Translations under genes and position numbers: made by a program
Part shown: positions 9,692 through 20,552 of the stretch, piece by piece
Numbering within the stretch: the first letter of the stretch is position 1
Layout of the letters: each line of letters starts with the position of its first letter
Origin: Bipolaris cookei
Lineage: Eukaryota; Ascomycota; Dothideomycetes; Pleosporales; Pleosporaceae
Length of the DNA: 28,717 nt
Assembly: GCA_002286855.1 (NCBI GenBank)
Contig: NRSV01000151.1
Location: forward strand, 1 to 28,717
Direction: 5' to 3'
Notes under the pieces: generated by a model
The model's database searches: none
Seen by the model: only the letters and a program-made list of their open reading frames with translations
Told to the model about the DNA's origin: nothing

Positions 9692-11990
9692 ATGGCGACG
9701 CTCAAGTTCGCGCCTTGGATGAGCGACGTCGATGTCCAGTTTTATGCCGCCCTCGCTCATATCAAAATCAACCATGACAAGCTCGACGACTCAGCGCGGA
9801 AAGTGCTGGGCCTGTACGAGGTTCGCCCCGCCGAGCACTCCTCGCGCTCCATGCGCATTCAGATCCATCCTAATGCGCTGACGTCGGATGAGTACGCCAT
9901 TCATGCCGATGCTTGCTACACGCCTAACACCCCGTTAGCACGCCCCCGACCTTTTGCCGCGCTGAAGGCATCATCAAGAACTGCAACACCATCGAGGACT
10001 ACAAGAGTCTTGACCGCGCTGCCATACTCGAACGCTCTGCCCAGACGGTATGCCTGTCCACTCTCAGCCGCCTACTTGTCTGCTGACTATGCCTAGATAT
10101 GGGACGCCATACACGACGGCTCCATCTACGAATGTCCCTCACTCCTCTCCTCCTTCACCGCAATCATCTTCGCAAACCTCAAAAAGTACAAGTTCACCTA
10201 CCATTTTGGCTTCCCAGCTATCCAGTCAGATCTCCCCTGGAAACAGATAGGTCATGTGACGAGGTTGCAGACTAGAGAGACCACTTACCTTGTCGACGCC
10301 GTGCAGACATGGAGGTACAGTTCTGATGTGCGCCAAAGAGGCTTCTTCCTCGCCAAGCGCATACGCGAAGGCGGGGATGGTGAAGATAGACCAAAGACAC
10401 CAGTCACACCCTTGGAAGAATTTGGCTACACATGGGGTGTCGGCAGACTTGAAGCCTACGAAAAGGGCTTCTTCGACAAGGTGGACAGCCAGGACCGCTT
10501 CATATGCTTCGCAGACCCCTCGACATACGAGACAAACCCAGGCTGGCCGCTGCGTAACCTTCTCATACTGATCCGGCACCGATGGAACCTGCATGATGCC
10601 CAGATTCTGTGTTACCGCGATACGCATACACGGCGCGACCAATCCAACTCGCTGATTCTCCAGCTGCGTTCAGACCCAGACCCTGATGCCGCGCCTACAT
10701 CGCCTATGCTAGAGCAGAAGAGCATCCCGCCACTACCCAAGGTTACAGGATGGGAGCGGACAGAAACAGGAAAGCTCACTTCGCGGAATGTCGACTTATC
10801 AGAGTACATGGACGAGACCAAATTGGCAGATCAGGCCGTGGACCTCAATCTCAAGCTCATCAAGTGGCGCATAGCCCCCTCGATTGATCTGGATGTCATC
10901 AAGAATTGCAAATGTCTATTACTCGGTGCAGGCACGCTCGGCACGTATGTCTCACGCACGCTAATGGGATGGGGCGTCCGAAAGATTACCTTTATCGACA
11001 ATGCGACCGTCAGCTTTTCAAATCCAGTACGACAACCCCTGTTCAACTTCCAAGACTGTTTAAAAGGTGGAGCGAAAAAGGCCGAGAGAGCTGCAGAGGC
11101 CTTGAAGGAGATCTACCCAGGGGTGGATGCAAAGGGCTATGTCATGCAGGTTCCCATGCTCGGCCATCCTATGACGGACAGCGCGACGACGAAGACGGAA
11201 TTTGAAAAGCTGCAACAACTGATTGCCGAACACGATGCCATTTTCCTGCTCATGGATACAAGAGAGAGCAGATGGCTACCGACCGTCATGGGAAAGGCAC
11301 AGGGCAAAATTGTGCTGAATGCTGCTCTGGGATTCGACACCTATGTTGTCATGCGACACGGCCTGAAAACAACGCAAGAGAATGAGGTAGAACTAGGCTG
11401 CTACTTTTGCAACGATGTTGTTGCACCTGCAGACGTAAGTAACAATGAACCTCATATGCATCAAGGAACACCAGATTAACATACAACAATAGTCCCTCAG
11501 CAACGCAACCCTTGACCAACAATGCACCGTCACTCGCCCCGGCGTCGCACCCCTTGCATCCAGCCTCCTAGTCGAACTCCTTATCTCCATCCTCCAACAC
11601 CCCTCAAAAGGTCTCGCACCACCCCCTTCCCAAACCGCACAATCACCTCCAGCCCCATCAGTATCATCTCACCCCTCCCTGCCCCCACCTTTCCAGCACC
11701 CCCTCGGCACTATCCCCCACACAATCCGCGGCTACCTCTCTACCTTTTCCAACCTCCAAGTTGAAGGCAAACCCTTTGATTGCTGCTCTGCATGTAGTCC
11801 CAAGGTACTGGATGCTTACACAGCGGACCCCTGGGGATTTGTGCAAAAAGCGCTGAATGAGCGGGGTTGGGTCGAGGAAATGAGTGGCCTTAAAGAAGTG
11901 CAGAGAAAAGCGGATGAGGCGGCGGTGGATGTGGATTGGGAAGAGGATGAGGAAGAAGGGGGCTTGGAGGATGAGGGGGAGATTGTGTAG
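9692..11990 (+). CDS. ATG7: Autophagy E1-like activating enzyme Atg7
   Basis: Atg7 activates the ubiquitin-like proteins Atg8 and Atg12 with ATP and passes them to Atg3 and Atg10. Exons are 9692-9891, 9939-10047, 10097-11434 and 11493-11990, giving 714 residues; introns are 47, 49 and 58 nt with GT..AG ends. The start has a CCACCATGG context. The N-terminal domain begins LKFAPWMSDVDVQFYAAL and contains PGWPLRNLLILIRHRW. The ThiF/E1 fold has GAGTLG at residues 380-385 for the nucleotide and the DNATVSFSNPVRQPLF segment. The catalytic Cys560 lies in LDQQCTVTRPGVA, just after intron 3. The tail is acidic (DWEEDEEEGG), as usual. All key residues are present. Confidence 0.96.
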
Positions 11991-12477
11991 TCATTTCGTT
12001 GGCGTAAATTTTTCTTGAGGGATATTAGAAGGTGCAGCAAGTGATCTCGGCGTATTATTTTCATCACGATGCAAATTACTTTGTATGTTTCTAATCTCTC
12101 TTTATTGTTTGTTTTAAAATAATTATCTCCATTTTTTAGTACCTATTATTCGTATTCTTGTGCTATACACCCTTTCCATCTCCTAGTGCTTTACATCTCC
12201 TTTCTCTACATACATAATGTGTCCATGCATAACCGCGTTGTAAATGTATACGTACATGTACAAATCCCGTCCGCCAAACACGGGAACAAAAGCGCTCGCT
12301 ATGCTAACCACATCGACATTGACAAAAACAAGGTCGTCTAGTCATATCGCTCTCTCATAAGCGTACTCTCCTCTTAAACCGAAAAAAGACAAAATTTCGC
12401 TAAGTAGACGCAATATACATGTACTTTAAAATCCAGCTGGTATATCTAGTTAAACGCACAACTTGCGTGTGCGTAAA
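11991..12477. other. Convergent 3' region of ATG7 and the NIPA gene
   Basis: ATG7 ends at 11990 and the minus-strand NIPA gene ends at 12478, so this AT-rich 487-bp stretch holds both 3' untranslated regions and poly(A) sites. No further gene is seen. Confidence 0.6.
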
Positions 12478-14657
12478 TTATCTAGCATACCCCCCCTTTT
12501 CAAAATCAACATCATAAGCCTCATCGCTATCGGCCCTCCTGGTCCTTGTGCGGCTCCGACTATGACTCTGGGTACGAGAGTGTACTGGCTGCGACATGGG
12601 GACCTCGGGCTCATATGCCGGAGATTCTGTGCGTGGAACTTGCCAGTCATCCACGTAGCGTGGGGGGCTGGGTCCGGGATGAAGTTCATCATCTTCGTCG
12701 CTGGTGCGGCTGATACTGGGGAGAAGGTTTGTCGAGTCGCCTTTTACGAGGCCCAGGCGCTCTTCTTCGGTTGCTGTGGCGATACCGCCTCTGGCATCAC
12801 GGCTGCTCTTGCGGCTGTGGCGGCTGGTTGGGCGGGGTTTGTTGCTGCTAGACGACGATGAGGGTTCACCGGTTGAGTCTGGACGGTTCCTTCCAAAGAC
12901 ATTTTGGAAGGAGAATTGGCGTCTGGTTGTTGGGGGGGCCGCCAACGATAGGGACTCGGAATCACCGTGACGAGATGGGGGAGAGGCAAACTGGATGTGG
13001 GGGTCAAGCGGCTTGTAGGATGTGTCTTGGGTCATCGTGCTCTTTTTGTAAGATGCACCGTCAGATTCGTGCTCTGAGGCGCCGTCAGCTTGGGGGATGG
13101 GTGGTAGTGGGTGCATGCCCATGCCAGGCACAGGTGTATGCGAGCTGTCTCGACTGCTAGTCGATTTGCCACGCGAGCGTAACCGCTGAAAGAAGCCAGG
13201 GTGGAAACTATCGTTATCTTCGTCAGAGTCGTCAAGCGGAAACTGAGACATTCCAAGTGGAGGGTGGATGGCCTTGGTTTGCACAATAGTAGTGTTCCGG
13301 GTCGGTGGTCGATTGGGATCAATGACGGTCTTACGCCTGCGGATACCGTCGAATTCCACCTGTTCGCCTTCACCGATGGGCTGCATGTGCTCTTCTTGAA
13401 TCTTGCGAGCCTCAGCAAGCTCCTTGTGGGATCGGGCTTTGGATAGCGACCTGAGGATAGCGGCTCCACCACGAAGAGTATCAGCACGTGGCTCGTACTC
13501 CGGCTCCTCCACCTCGGCAACAGTACGGACCTGATCGAGATCGCCTTTGAAGACGGCCGAGTCAGGGACGTCTTTGGCCGACTTGGACAGTTGCAGTAGC
13601 ACAACTCCGGCGCAAATTTGAAGGAAGCCCATGATGACGGTTACAATCTGAAGTGGCGTGCCTTTGAAGCCCTGGAACAAGACTGCTGAGGTGACAATGG
13701 TAGCAGAGGTGAAGAAGACATAGTACGTTGGTGTTACCAGGGCGGCGTTGAATAGATTCAAGGCTTTCTGGGCAAAGCTTAGTAGTGGTCACGGGCCAAG
13801 ATATAGGTGACTTACATTGAGATAGATGATTTCTGTCAACAATGTGGCTACAACAAAGACAAGCAGCACGTAGAGAAACCACTCCTTGAACTGTCCACCG
13901 TAGGTCCCCGAAGCCTGGGCTACCACAGCGGCACCGAGGCCTTGGGTTGCGACAACGCTAAGGCCTCCGATCAGACTACAGATGGTTAGGTAGACCATCA
14001 TGGTTCGCTTTCCATACTTGGGACCAAGCCACAGAGCAATGACGACGCATGCGACAATAATGACACCAGCATAACTGAGGAATCCCGGAGCGATGACCCA
14101 TTTCTTCATGTCCTGAATGCGGGCGACGGACGATTGTTCAGGCGCATTCACGGCAATGACGACGGAGCCGATGATACAGTTGAAACAGCCTACTTTTCCG
14201 ACGAAACTGAGGCGTTCTTTTAAGAATATCTCGGAGAGAATGGCACAAATGACGACCGACAGTGCACCCATGGGCGTGACGAGAATGGCATCAGTAAAAG
14301 CATATGCAACCAGATTACTGCGCTCAAGTTAGCGAAGCCCTGAGCCAGCATGGGCAAAAGTGTCGCGTACCATATTTCTCCGACAATCATGAGCGTCATA
14401 CCAAGCCACCACCAGGCATTTTTGAGATATCCATAGCCCTCGCCTGCTTCTTCGTTGTACTTTTTGTTGGCCTGCAGCAGGCCATGTTTCTTGATGACAA
14501 AGGAGGAGCCGATGAAAACTCCGGACGAAATAGCCAAGACTAGACCAATAATTTTATAGGAAGCCGGACGGTTGGCTGTGTCGCCGCCCATACCGCCGGC
14601 GCGGGCGTGGAGTTGGTGGGCGGCATGGAGGAGGTGGGCGGTCGAATCCATGGCCAT
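12478..14657 (-). CDS. NIPA-type magnesium transporter with long hydrophilic tail
   Basis: This is a membrane protein of the NIPA (DUF803) family, whose members carry Mg2+. Exons on the minus strand are 14657-14371, 14317-13816 and 13767-12478, giving 692 residues; introns are 53 and 48 nt with GCTAAC and TACTAAG branch sites. Nine hydrophobic segments can be read, the first being IIGLVLAISSGVFIGSSFVI and the last ending LLQLS near residue 323. Family motifs include GEICNLVAYAF (Cys96 across intron 1), TPMGALSVV and ALVTPTYYVFFT. Residues after about 325 form a Ser/Arg-rich, probably disordered tail of over 360 residues, likely cytosolic and phosphorylated. An alternative start at 14651 has a better Kozak context (GCCATGG). 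Mg2+ as substrate is inferred from the family. Confidence 0.9.
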
Positions 14658-15409
14658 TGGGGTGGTGTCGCAGCGGATGGTGACAATTGCTGGCGCACCG
14701 GGGACTCGCCTGGTGGGTATGCGTGATTTGGGAGCGTCGTCTATGGAGGCAACATGGAGGGTGTGTGTGTGTGCTATGGCGCTGGCGCTGGCGTGGGCGG
14801 CTGTGTGCACGAGGCTGAGCTTTGCAGCGGCTGATGTTTTGGAAAGTCTGTTTGGCCCAGGGTCCGGCGGGGGTGAAGGCGGCGCAGAGAGGGGGGAGAG
14901 GGGAGGAGGCAGTGAGTAGAATAGACGGGGCTGGAGGGCACAACGCTGTGTTGTTATTGTTGTTGTTGGTGGTGGTGGACAATAATGGCACGAGCCGGGT
15001 GCGGGCGTCGAGTGCGGCTGCGGCTCGCTGATGCGTAATCGTATTCGTCGTGGTGCGAATGGGAGGATGGTCTAGAATGACAGGGCCGTTGGGAGAGGCT
15101 CAGCCGACCGTTTTGCGACAGTGCGGGCGCGTGACGGATGGAGGGATTGTGTATGTACGAATGGATGTATAGACAATGCAGAGTCTGTGACTTGTGCGAG
15201 ACAGCAGGAATATCCAGCAGGCGGCGAGACGGCATGTTTACGAGCAGCTGGTTTCATCCCCGGCCCGTCAACAAGGAATCTGGTCTGGCTGCAGGGGCAA
15301 CGGGCAACGGAGGCCAGGATGCTCCATGAGACGTCACTGGCCAAGTCTCCACCCACCACCCACAGCAATTCCACCACCGCCAGACTGCCCCGAAGCTGCA
15401 ATCCCGCCC
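14658..15409. promoter_or_regulatory. Shared upstream region between NIPA gene and COG4
   Basis: The start codons diverge across 752 bp. The stretch holds a GT run (14761-14774), a purine-rich run (about 14885-14912, CT-rich on the NIPA strand) and a GTT/GGT run (about 14950-14980). These are low-complexity sequences of the kind found in fungal promoters and leaders. An open frame continues upstream of the COG4 ATG from 15194 but starts at a near-cognate site and is not conserved-looking. No gene is called. Confidence 0.55.
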
Positions 15410-17792
15410 ATGGCCGTTGACATCACCGACCCCCAGGACATCTTTGCTGCTGCCAGCGTGGCCCAGATCCATGCTGCCCTCAGCCAATTGCATGACCATG
15501 AGGCCGCCGTGACGCGCCAGCTAAACGCCCTCATCGCCTCCCAAAAGGACCTCTCCCGTGAACTCGGCCGTCTGGATCTGCTGCGTGCCCACCTCGGCAC
15601 CCAGTCCGTCAACACGCGCGCCATCAGTAATGGCATGCTGTCCGATGCTGCTTCCACTGCCACTCGCATCTCAGGCGCCGTCAAACGGCTGGACCAGGAG
15701 CAGTCCAATGTCAAGGCCACGTTGCACGTCGTCGAACAGGTGGCCGAGCTCAAGGCCTGCGTCCTGGGTGTCCACGGCTCCATGGGCGCGCCCCAGGACT
15801 GGGAGACGGCCGCAGGTTACCTTAGCCGTGCTGCAAAGATTCCTGACGATGTCGTGAACGGTAGTTTCGCAGAGGAAATTGTGCCCACAGCCGAAGTGCC
15901 AGACCCCCCGCGTGTGACACTTGACGCCGCTGCCGAATCTCTCTGCGGTCTCTTTTTGCGCGAGTTTGAAAAGGCTGCCAAGGACGGCGACGGCTCAAAG
16001 GTGACGAGATTCTTTAAGTTGTTCCCCTTGATTGGGAGGACAGACGTTGGTTTAGATGCATACGGCCGCTACGTTTGCCAGGGTGTGGCTTCGAGGGCGC
16101 GTACAAACTTCAACTCGGCCTCGCCAGTGCAGAGGAACGAAGGCTTCTTCTACGGCAACACCATCACAAAGCTGTTTGAGCATATCGCGCAGATTGTAGA
16201 CGGACACGAGCCGCTAGTAGAGCGCCACTATGGCCCGGGCATGATGCAAAAGGTTATTGAGCGTCTGCAGATTGAAGCTGATGTCCAAGGCGGCATCGTG
16301 CTTGACACATGGCATGAAGAACGTCACATTGACCGCAAACTGACCGACATCAAATCTTATGCATTCTCTTTCCTAGTTCAAAGTTTCCTCCCAGCCCAAA
16401 AGCCTGGGACACCTCGCGCAAGTTCACCAGCCAATGGCGCGGCCCGCACAAGTGAAGATGAAGGCGTCAACATGAAGGAGATTGACGCCTTGCTCGGCGA
16501 AGGCGCCCTCATACTAGGCCGCTACGCTCTGTATGCTCGCTTCATCTCCGACAAGTGTGCAGTAAGTACAACATGCCATCGTCGCAATCCATTACTCACG
16601 CGTACAGCCCGCTGAACCCGAAGAACACATCGACTATGGCTTGGTCATGCCCAATTTTCTAGCGACTAGCAACCTCCACAAGAAGGTCAATAGCCACCTC
16701 ATTGAGCCAGTCAACGCCATGACGACCTTTTTCTTCCGCAGATCAGTAGAAAAGGCCTTCCAGCTGGACGAGTCACCGTCTGATCTCACTCTGAACCCAA
16801 ATAAGCCCCTTGGTTCCAACCCACCGTTTATCACATCGGCCGTTGACGACGTCATGTACATTGTCAACCAGGTCCTGCAGAGGACGCTCGCCACATCGCA
16901 ACGGGCCGTTGTGGCTAGTGTAGTTCCCGCCGTAAGCCATATTCTGGGCGCCGAGTTTATCGGTATGATACAAAGAAAGATGCGAGACGAAAGCTACCCG
17001 AAGCCCGTCATCCAGGGCGGGCTCCCACCCGAGGATAAGGTTATTGCCTTTTTAGTATTGATCAACAATCTCGATATTGCCAAAGACTATGTCAAGCGCA
17101 TAGTTCAACAACAGCTGCGCATCCAACCGCAACCCAGCGAAGATGCTCACTCCCCCCTGCAAGATCTTTTCCCGTTCGGACACGATGCAACCTTTGTCGA
17201 AAACACTCTGAAATCAATGGAAAAGTCTTTTGCAACCAAGAGTGGTGATCTGCTCAACGACGGTATCACGGTTCTGTTCTCCAATGTTCTCAAACCCCGC
17301 ATCCGGCCAATCTTAGCCGAGGCCTTTAGGGATATCCGATATGACCTTGGCGGCGAGGACGCAAACGATTACGAAGATACCGAAGATACCGATATTGTCA
17401 AGGCTCGCTTTGATCGCGGCTGGGGTGTTGTCATTCGTCCAATCAAACGTATCCTTACCGCAGCAAACTTCGACCGTCTTCTTGCCCTTGGCCTCAACTA
17501 TCTCGCTTCTGCATTGGAAAAACGCATTAAGAGCTACTACGGCAGAGTGAATGAACTTGGGGCGGTTCGGCTCGAGCGAGATATCGCGGGCATAATCACA
17601 GCCGCTACCAGTGGTGGTGCGTATGCGCTTCGCGATGCGTTCCAAAAGTGCACGCAAATGACCTTGATCTTGAACATGGAAGATGACGAGTTTGAGCAAG
17701 TCGCTATTGATGACGCTGCTGGCGAATCAGGTATATCCTGGGTACTTGACCTCGAGGAGAGGAATAGGGTAAGAGCCATTGTCAAAGGATAG
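15410..17792 (+). CDS. COG4: Conserved oligomeric Golgi complex subunit 4
   Basis: Cog4 is part of lobe A of the COG tethering complex, which captures vesicles in retrograde traffic within the Golgi and works with SNAREs and SM proteins. Exons are 15410-16561 and 16608-17792 around a 46-nt GT..AG intron after codon 384, giving 778 residues. The start is chosen at the ATG in GCCCATGGCC, where the family N-terminus begins (MAVDITDPQDIFAAASVAQI). Residues about 20-115 are helical and coiled-coil-like (LSQLHDHEAAVTRQLNALI). Further family stretches are FFKLFPLIGR, YGRYVCQGVASRAR, and after the intron VDDVMYIVNQVLQR. The Asp/Glu-rich patch DANDYEDTEDTD is in the C-terminal part. The gene appears intact. 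Confidence 0.92.
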
Positions 17793-18252
17793 ATTAAATG
17801 CACGTGTGAACCTAGTTCAAGTTATCGCTTATGATGAATGAATGTAGAAACTCTGTCCATCCGGGTCGATATGGCCTGATAATAATACTATATGTATGCA
17901 AGAACCCCGAACCCCTCACCGGCTCGTGCGCTCCAAGCGGGCCTTGACCACCCCGTTCCTCTCGCATGTAGTGGCCTCCGTGGCCTCCGTGGCCTCCGCT
18001 GCTGTTTTATAGGGATGTGCTCTTACTTTTGCCGGCCCACTATCGAAGAAATCGCTAGTATCTGTCTTGGACCAAGAGGTGTGGCCCGCTGCGGCTTGGC
18101 TTCCAATACAACCCCTGTTGCCCCAAGTATCGTGCGTCAAATACCGTCTTCATACGTTGCTTGATCTTACATACACGTATTCATCCAGTTCTCTCTAGCC
18201 ATTCTCTTTCCACGCACATCATTTTACGCCACTCCCGTTACCCGCTTGCGCG
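17793..18252. other. Intergenic stretch with a 9-bp triple repeat
   Basis: This lies between COG4 and the GH125 gene, which point the same way, so it holds the COG4 3' end and the GH125 promoter. At 17971-17997 GTGGCCTCC is repeated three times exactly. A CT-rich leader precedes the GH125 start (about 18190-18250). Short open frames on both strands lack motifs. Confidence 0.55.
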
Positions 18253-19872
18253 ATGCACCAGTCGCACGTAGCCGCCGTTTTCCCTTGGCTTTCGCTTTTG
18301 CTGGCACCCCTGTCAAGCGCCCAGTGCCCGCTCTACCAGAACTACGCCAACCAACGACACGAACCCTTCTCTACGGGAAAATGGAGCTTAAGCTATGCGA
18401 GGCCCATCGAGCCGTGCAGGACTTTTCGTGCCCAAGAGGTTGAAGAGACCATTGATAGATTGCGCGATGTGATCAAAGATCCTGATCTGTTCCGGGTACT
18501 GACTCGACTTTAACTTTGCATCAAATGAGTGTCTTACTGACGCTTCAAACAGCTCTTCGAAAACACATGGCCAAGCACATTGGACACTACGATTGCGTGG
18601 CGAGGACTCTCGAGAAATGCCAAAAATGCCACAGAGCAAGAGGAACTAACTTTTGTCATTACCGGCGATATCCAGGCCATGTGGCTGCGTGACTCGGCCA
18701 ACCAACTCCAAGCCTACTTGCCTGTGTTGAAATCTAATTCTAGCCACGACAGTCTTGCCAGTTTGTTCCGTGGCGCCATCAACCTCCAGGCGCGCTACAT
18801 TCTGGGGAACGCCTTTTGCAACGCCTTCCAGGCCCCGGACGAGAGCGGCATCCCGCAAAGCAGCAGCAAGAATGACGATCGCATCACTCCGCCATACGAC
18901 TACTTCAAAGTATTCTCTTGCCAATGGGAACTCGACTCTGTCGCTTCTTTCCTCCAGCTCTCAACCGACTATGCAACCGCCACGCGCGATTACGAGTTCT
19001 TCCAAAACTCTAGCAACTGGACCAAAGCCGTCGAGCTCATCCTAGACACAGCAGAAAGCATGATGATCGATAGCTACTCTGAGGACGGCGTGTGGCAGCA
19101 CACTCCATACACGTACTGCGCACCCTACGGCGGCACGCCCATCAACAACTGCAATGGAAGCCCACACCGCGGCCACCTCGGCCTCGTTCGCTCATTCCAC
19201 CGCCCCAGTGACGACGCCTGCACCTACCAATACCTCATCCCCTCCAATATGATGTTCTCCTCCACCCTCAACACCTCCTCCGCCATAATGTCCCGCGTAG
19301 AAGCCTCTTCCCCTGTTTCTGGTAACTTAACCACGCGCATGCAACAAATGAGCACAGGCATAAACCGCGGCATAGAAAAATACGGACTAGCCAACGACCC
19401 CACCTACGGCAAAATATACGCCTACGAAGTCGACGGCTACGGCGGCGCAAATATTATGGACGATCCAAACATTCCTTCGCTCTTGTCAGCTCCCTACATA
19501 GGATACACCACTATTCACGACCCCATTTATAAAAACACGAGAAACAAAGTCTTGTCAAGAGATAATCCTTACTACGCTGTTGGCCCCGCGATAACAGGCG
19601 TAGCGAGTCCTCATACGCTTCCGGGGAAACCGTGGCCCATGGCGCTTATCATGACGATTTTGACGTCGGAGGATGACGACGAGATTACCAGGAATCTGAG
19701 GTGGTTGGTGCAGAGTACGGACGGCTTGGGGCTTATGCATGAGAGTGTGGATGCAAGGAATGCGGGGGTTTGGTCGCGACAGTGGTTTAGTTGGGCGAAT
19801 GGGTTGATGGGGCAGGTGATTCTGGATTTGGAGAAGAGGAAGCCGCATATTTTGAACATGTCGTTTCAGTAG
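18253..19872 (+). CDS. GH125 exo-alpha-1,6-mannosidase-like glycoside hydrolase (DUF1237)
   Basis: Members of this family remove alpha-1,6-linked mannose from glycans; fission yeast Mug157 is a relative. Exons are 18253-18495 and 18553-19872 around a 57-nt GT..AG intron, giving 520 residues. A signal peptide is clear (residues 1-24, ending SSAQC), so it enters the secretory path. Typical stretches are FVITGDIQAMWLRDSANQ (Trp125-Asp128 core), PYDYFKVFSCQWELDS, DGVWQHTPYTYC, YLIPSNMMFSS, and near the end LMHESVD (Glu478), WSRQWFSWANGLMGQ. Intactness and length fit the family. The acid and base residues are not assigned here because they cannot be aligned by eye. Several N-x-S/T sites suggest N-glycosylation. 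Confidence 0.92.
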
Positions 19873-20106
19873 GTAGTTTTTAGTTGAGTAAATGTAATTC
19901 TTTTTATCTGGCCATCTCTGCCTGTATGAATTGAGTGGGTGAATTGGTTAATGTGAAGGTAACGTGCCGAGTTCTGTTTCATCCTGTCCAAGTCAAGTTT
20001 TAAGGTCAAAAAAAAGAACCAATGTACCGCACACAGGCCAATGCCCGTAGACATGATGACACGGAGGCCAAAAAAAGATTCCAATCTTCAAAATGAAATT
20101 AGGCGC
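19873..20106. other. 3' flank of the GH125 gene and tRNA terminator
   Basis: This stretch holds the 3' untranslated region of the GH125 gene. On the minus strand the A run at 20090-20093 reads as TTTT, a Pol III terminator about 14 nt past the tRNA 3' end. Confidence 0.5.
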
Positions 20107-20201
20107 TGACCTAGCCGAGGTTTGAACTCGGGACCTTTCGCGTTCCATCTGATATTAGACGAATGTGAGGCGAACGTGATAACCAACTACACCACCAGGC
20201 C
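20107..20201 (-). tRNA. tRNA-Val (anticodon CAC) with a 21-nt intron
   Basis: Read on the minus strand, the gene folds as a tRNA: acceptor GGCCTGG with CTAGGTC (two G-U pairs) and discriminator A, anticodon stem TTCGC with GCGAA, and T arm CCGAG-TTCAAAC-CTCGG, which is also the B box. The anticodon CAC is complementary to plus bases 20165-20167. A 21-nt insert sits after the base 3' of the anticodon, the usual place for nuclear tRNA introns; the mature length without it is 74. The D arm is slightly imperfect. A TTTT terminator follows. Identity as valine comes only from the anticodon. Confidence 0.9.
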
Positions 20202-20552
20202 AATTTGATGTTAAATTGAAAATTTACATAAATAATGACTTAGACAAAACCATACAATCGCTTCAGCCACGAATTGATGCATGAAATATAGCGGGGTGCG
20301 GGGCACATGCTACCCCTCCTACCCCCCAAACTATCAAGTAACAAAAAGCCTACTACTACCCGTCCCTGGCTCACAACAAGTAATAGCGCAACTCCACCAC
20401 TCTAACGCAACTCCCCTTAGCAACCCACCTCACCCGCAAGGCCTCCCGCTTACCTGCATGCCTACCCACCCCTCTCTCCCTAAGCCCGCAACCACGTCCC
20501 TTCTACACCGCAACGTCTGCCTTTCCACCCCCTTCTTCACTCTCTACCCACA
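20202..20552. promoter_or_regulatory. Upstream region of the nitronate monooxygenase gene
   Basis: This 351-bp stretch separates the tRNA from the next start codon. Its right half (about 20310-20550) is strongly pyrimidine-rich on the coding strand, typical of fungal promoters and leaders. No gene is seen. Confidence 0.5.

Noticed and set aside
14658..14810. Longer N-terminus for the NIPA gene from 14810
   Set aside because: The codon there is GTG, and the sequence upstream of 14657 is His/Ala-rich low complexity with a GT repeat, fitting a leader.
15194..15409. Upstream in-frame extension of COG4
   Set aside because: No ATG in good context, and the peptide lacks the family pattern; the COG4 family start fits the ATG at 15410.
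17971..17997. Three exact copies of GTGGCCTCC as a CRISPR-like or regulatory array
   Set aside because: The copies are directly contiguous with no spacers; it is a small tandem repeat in an intergenic region.
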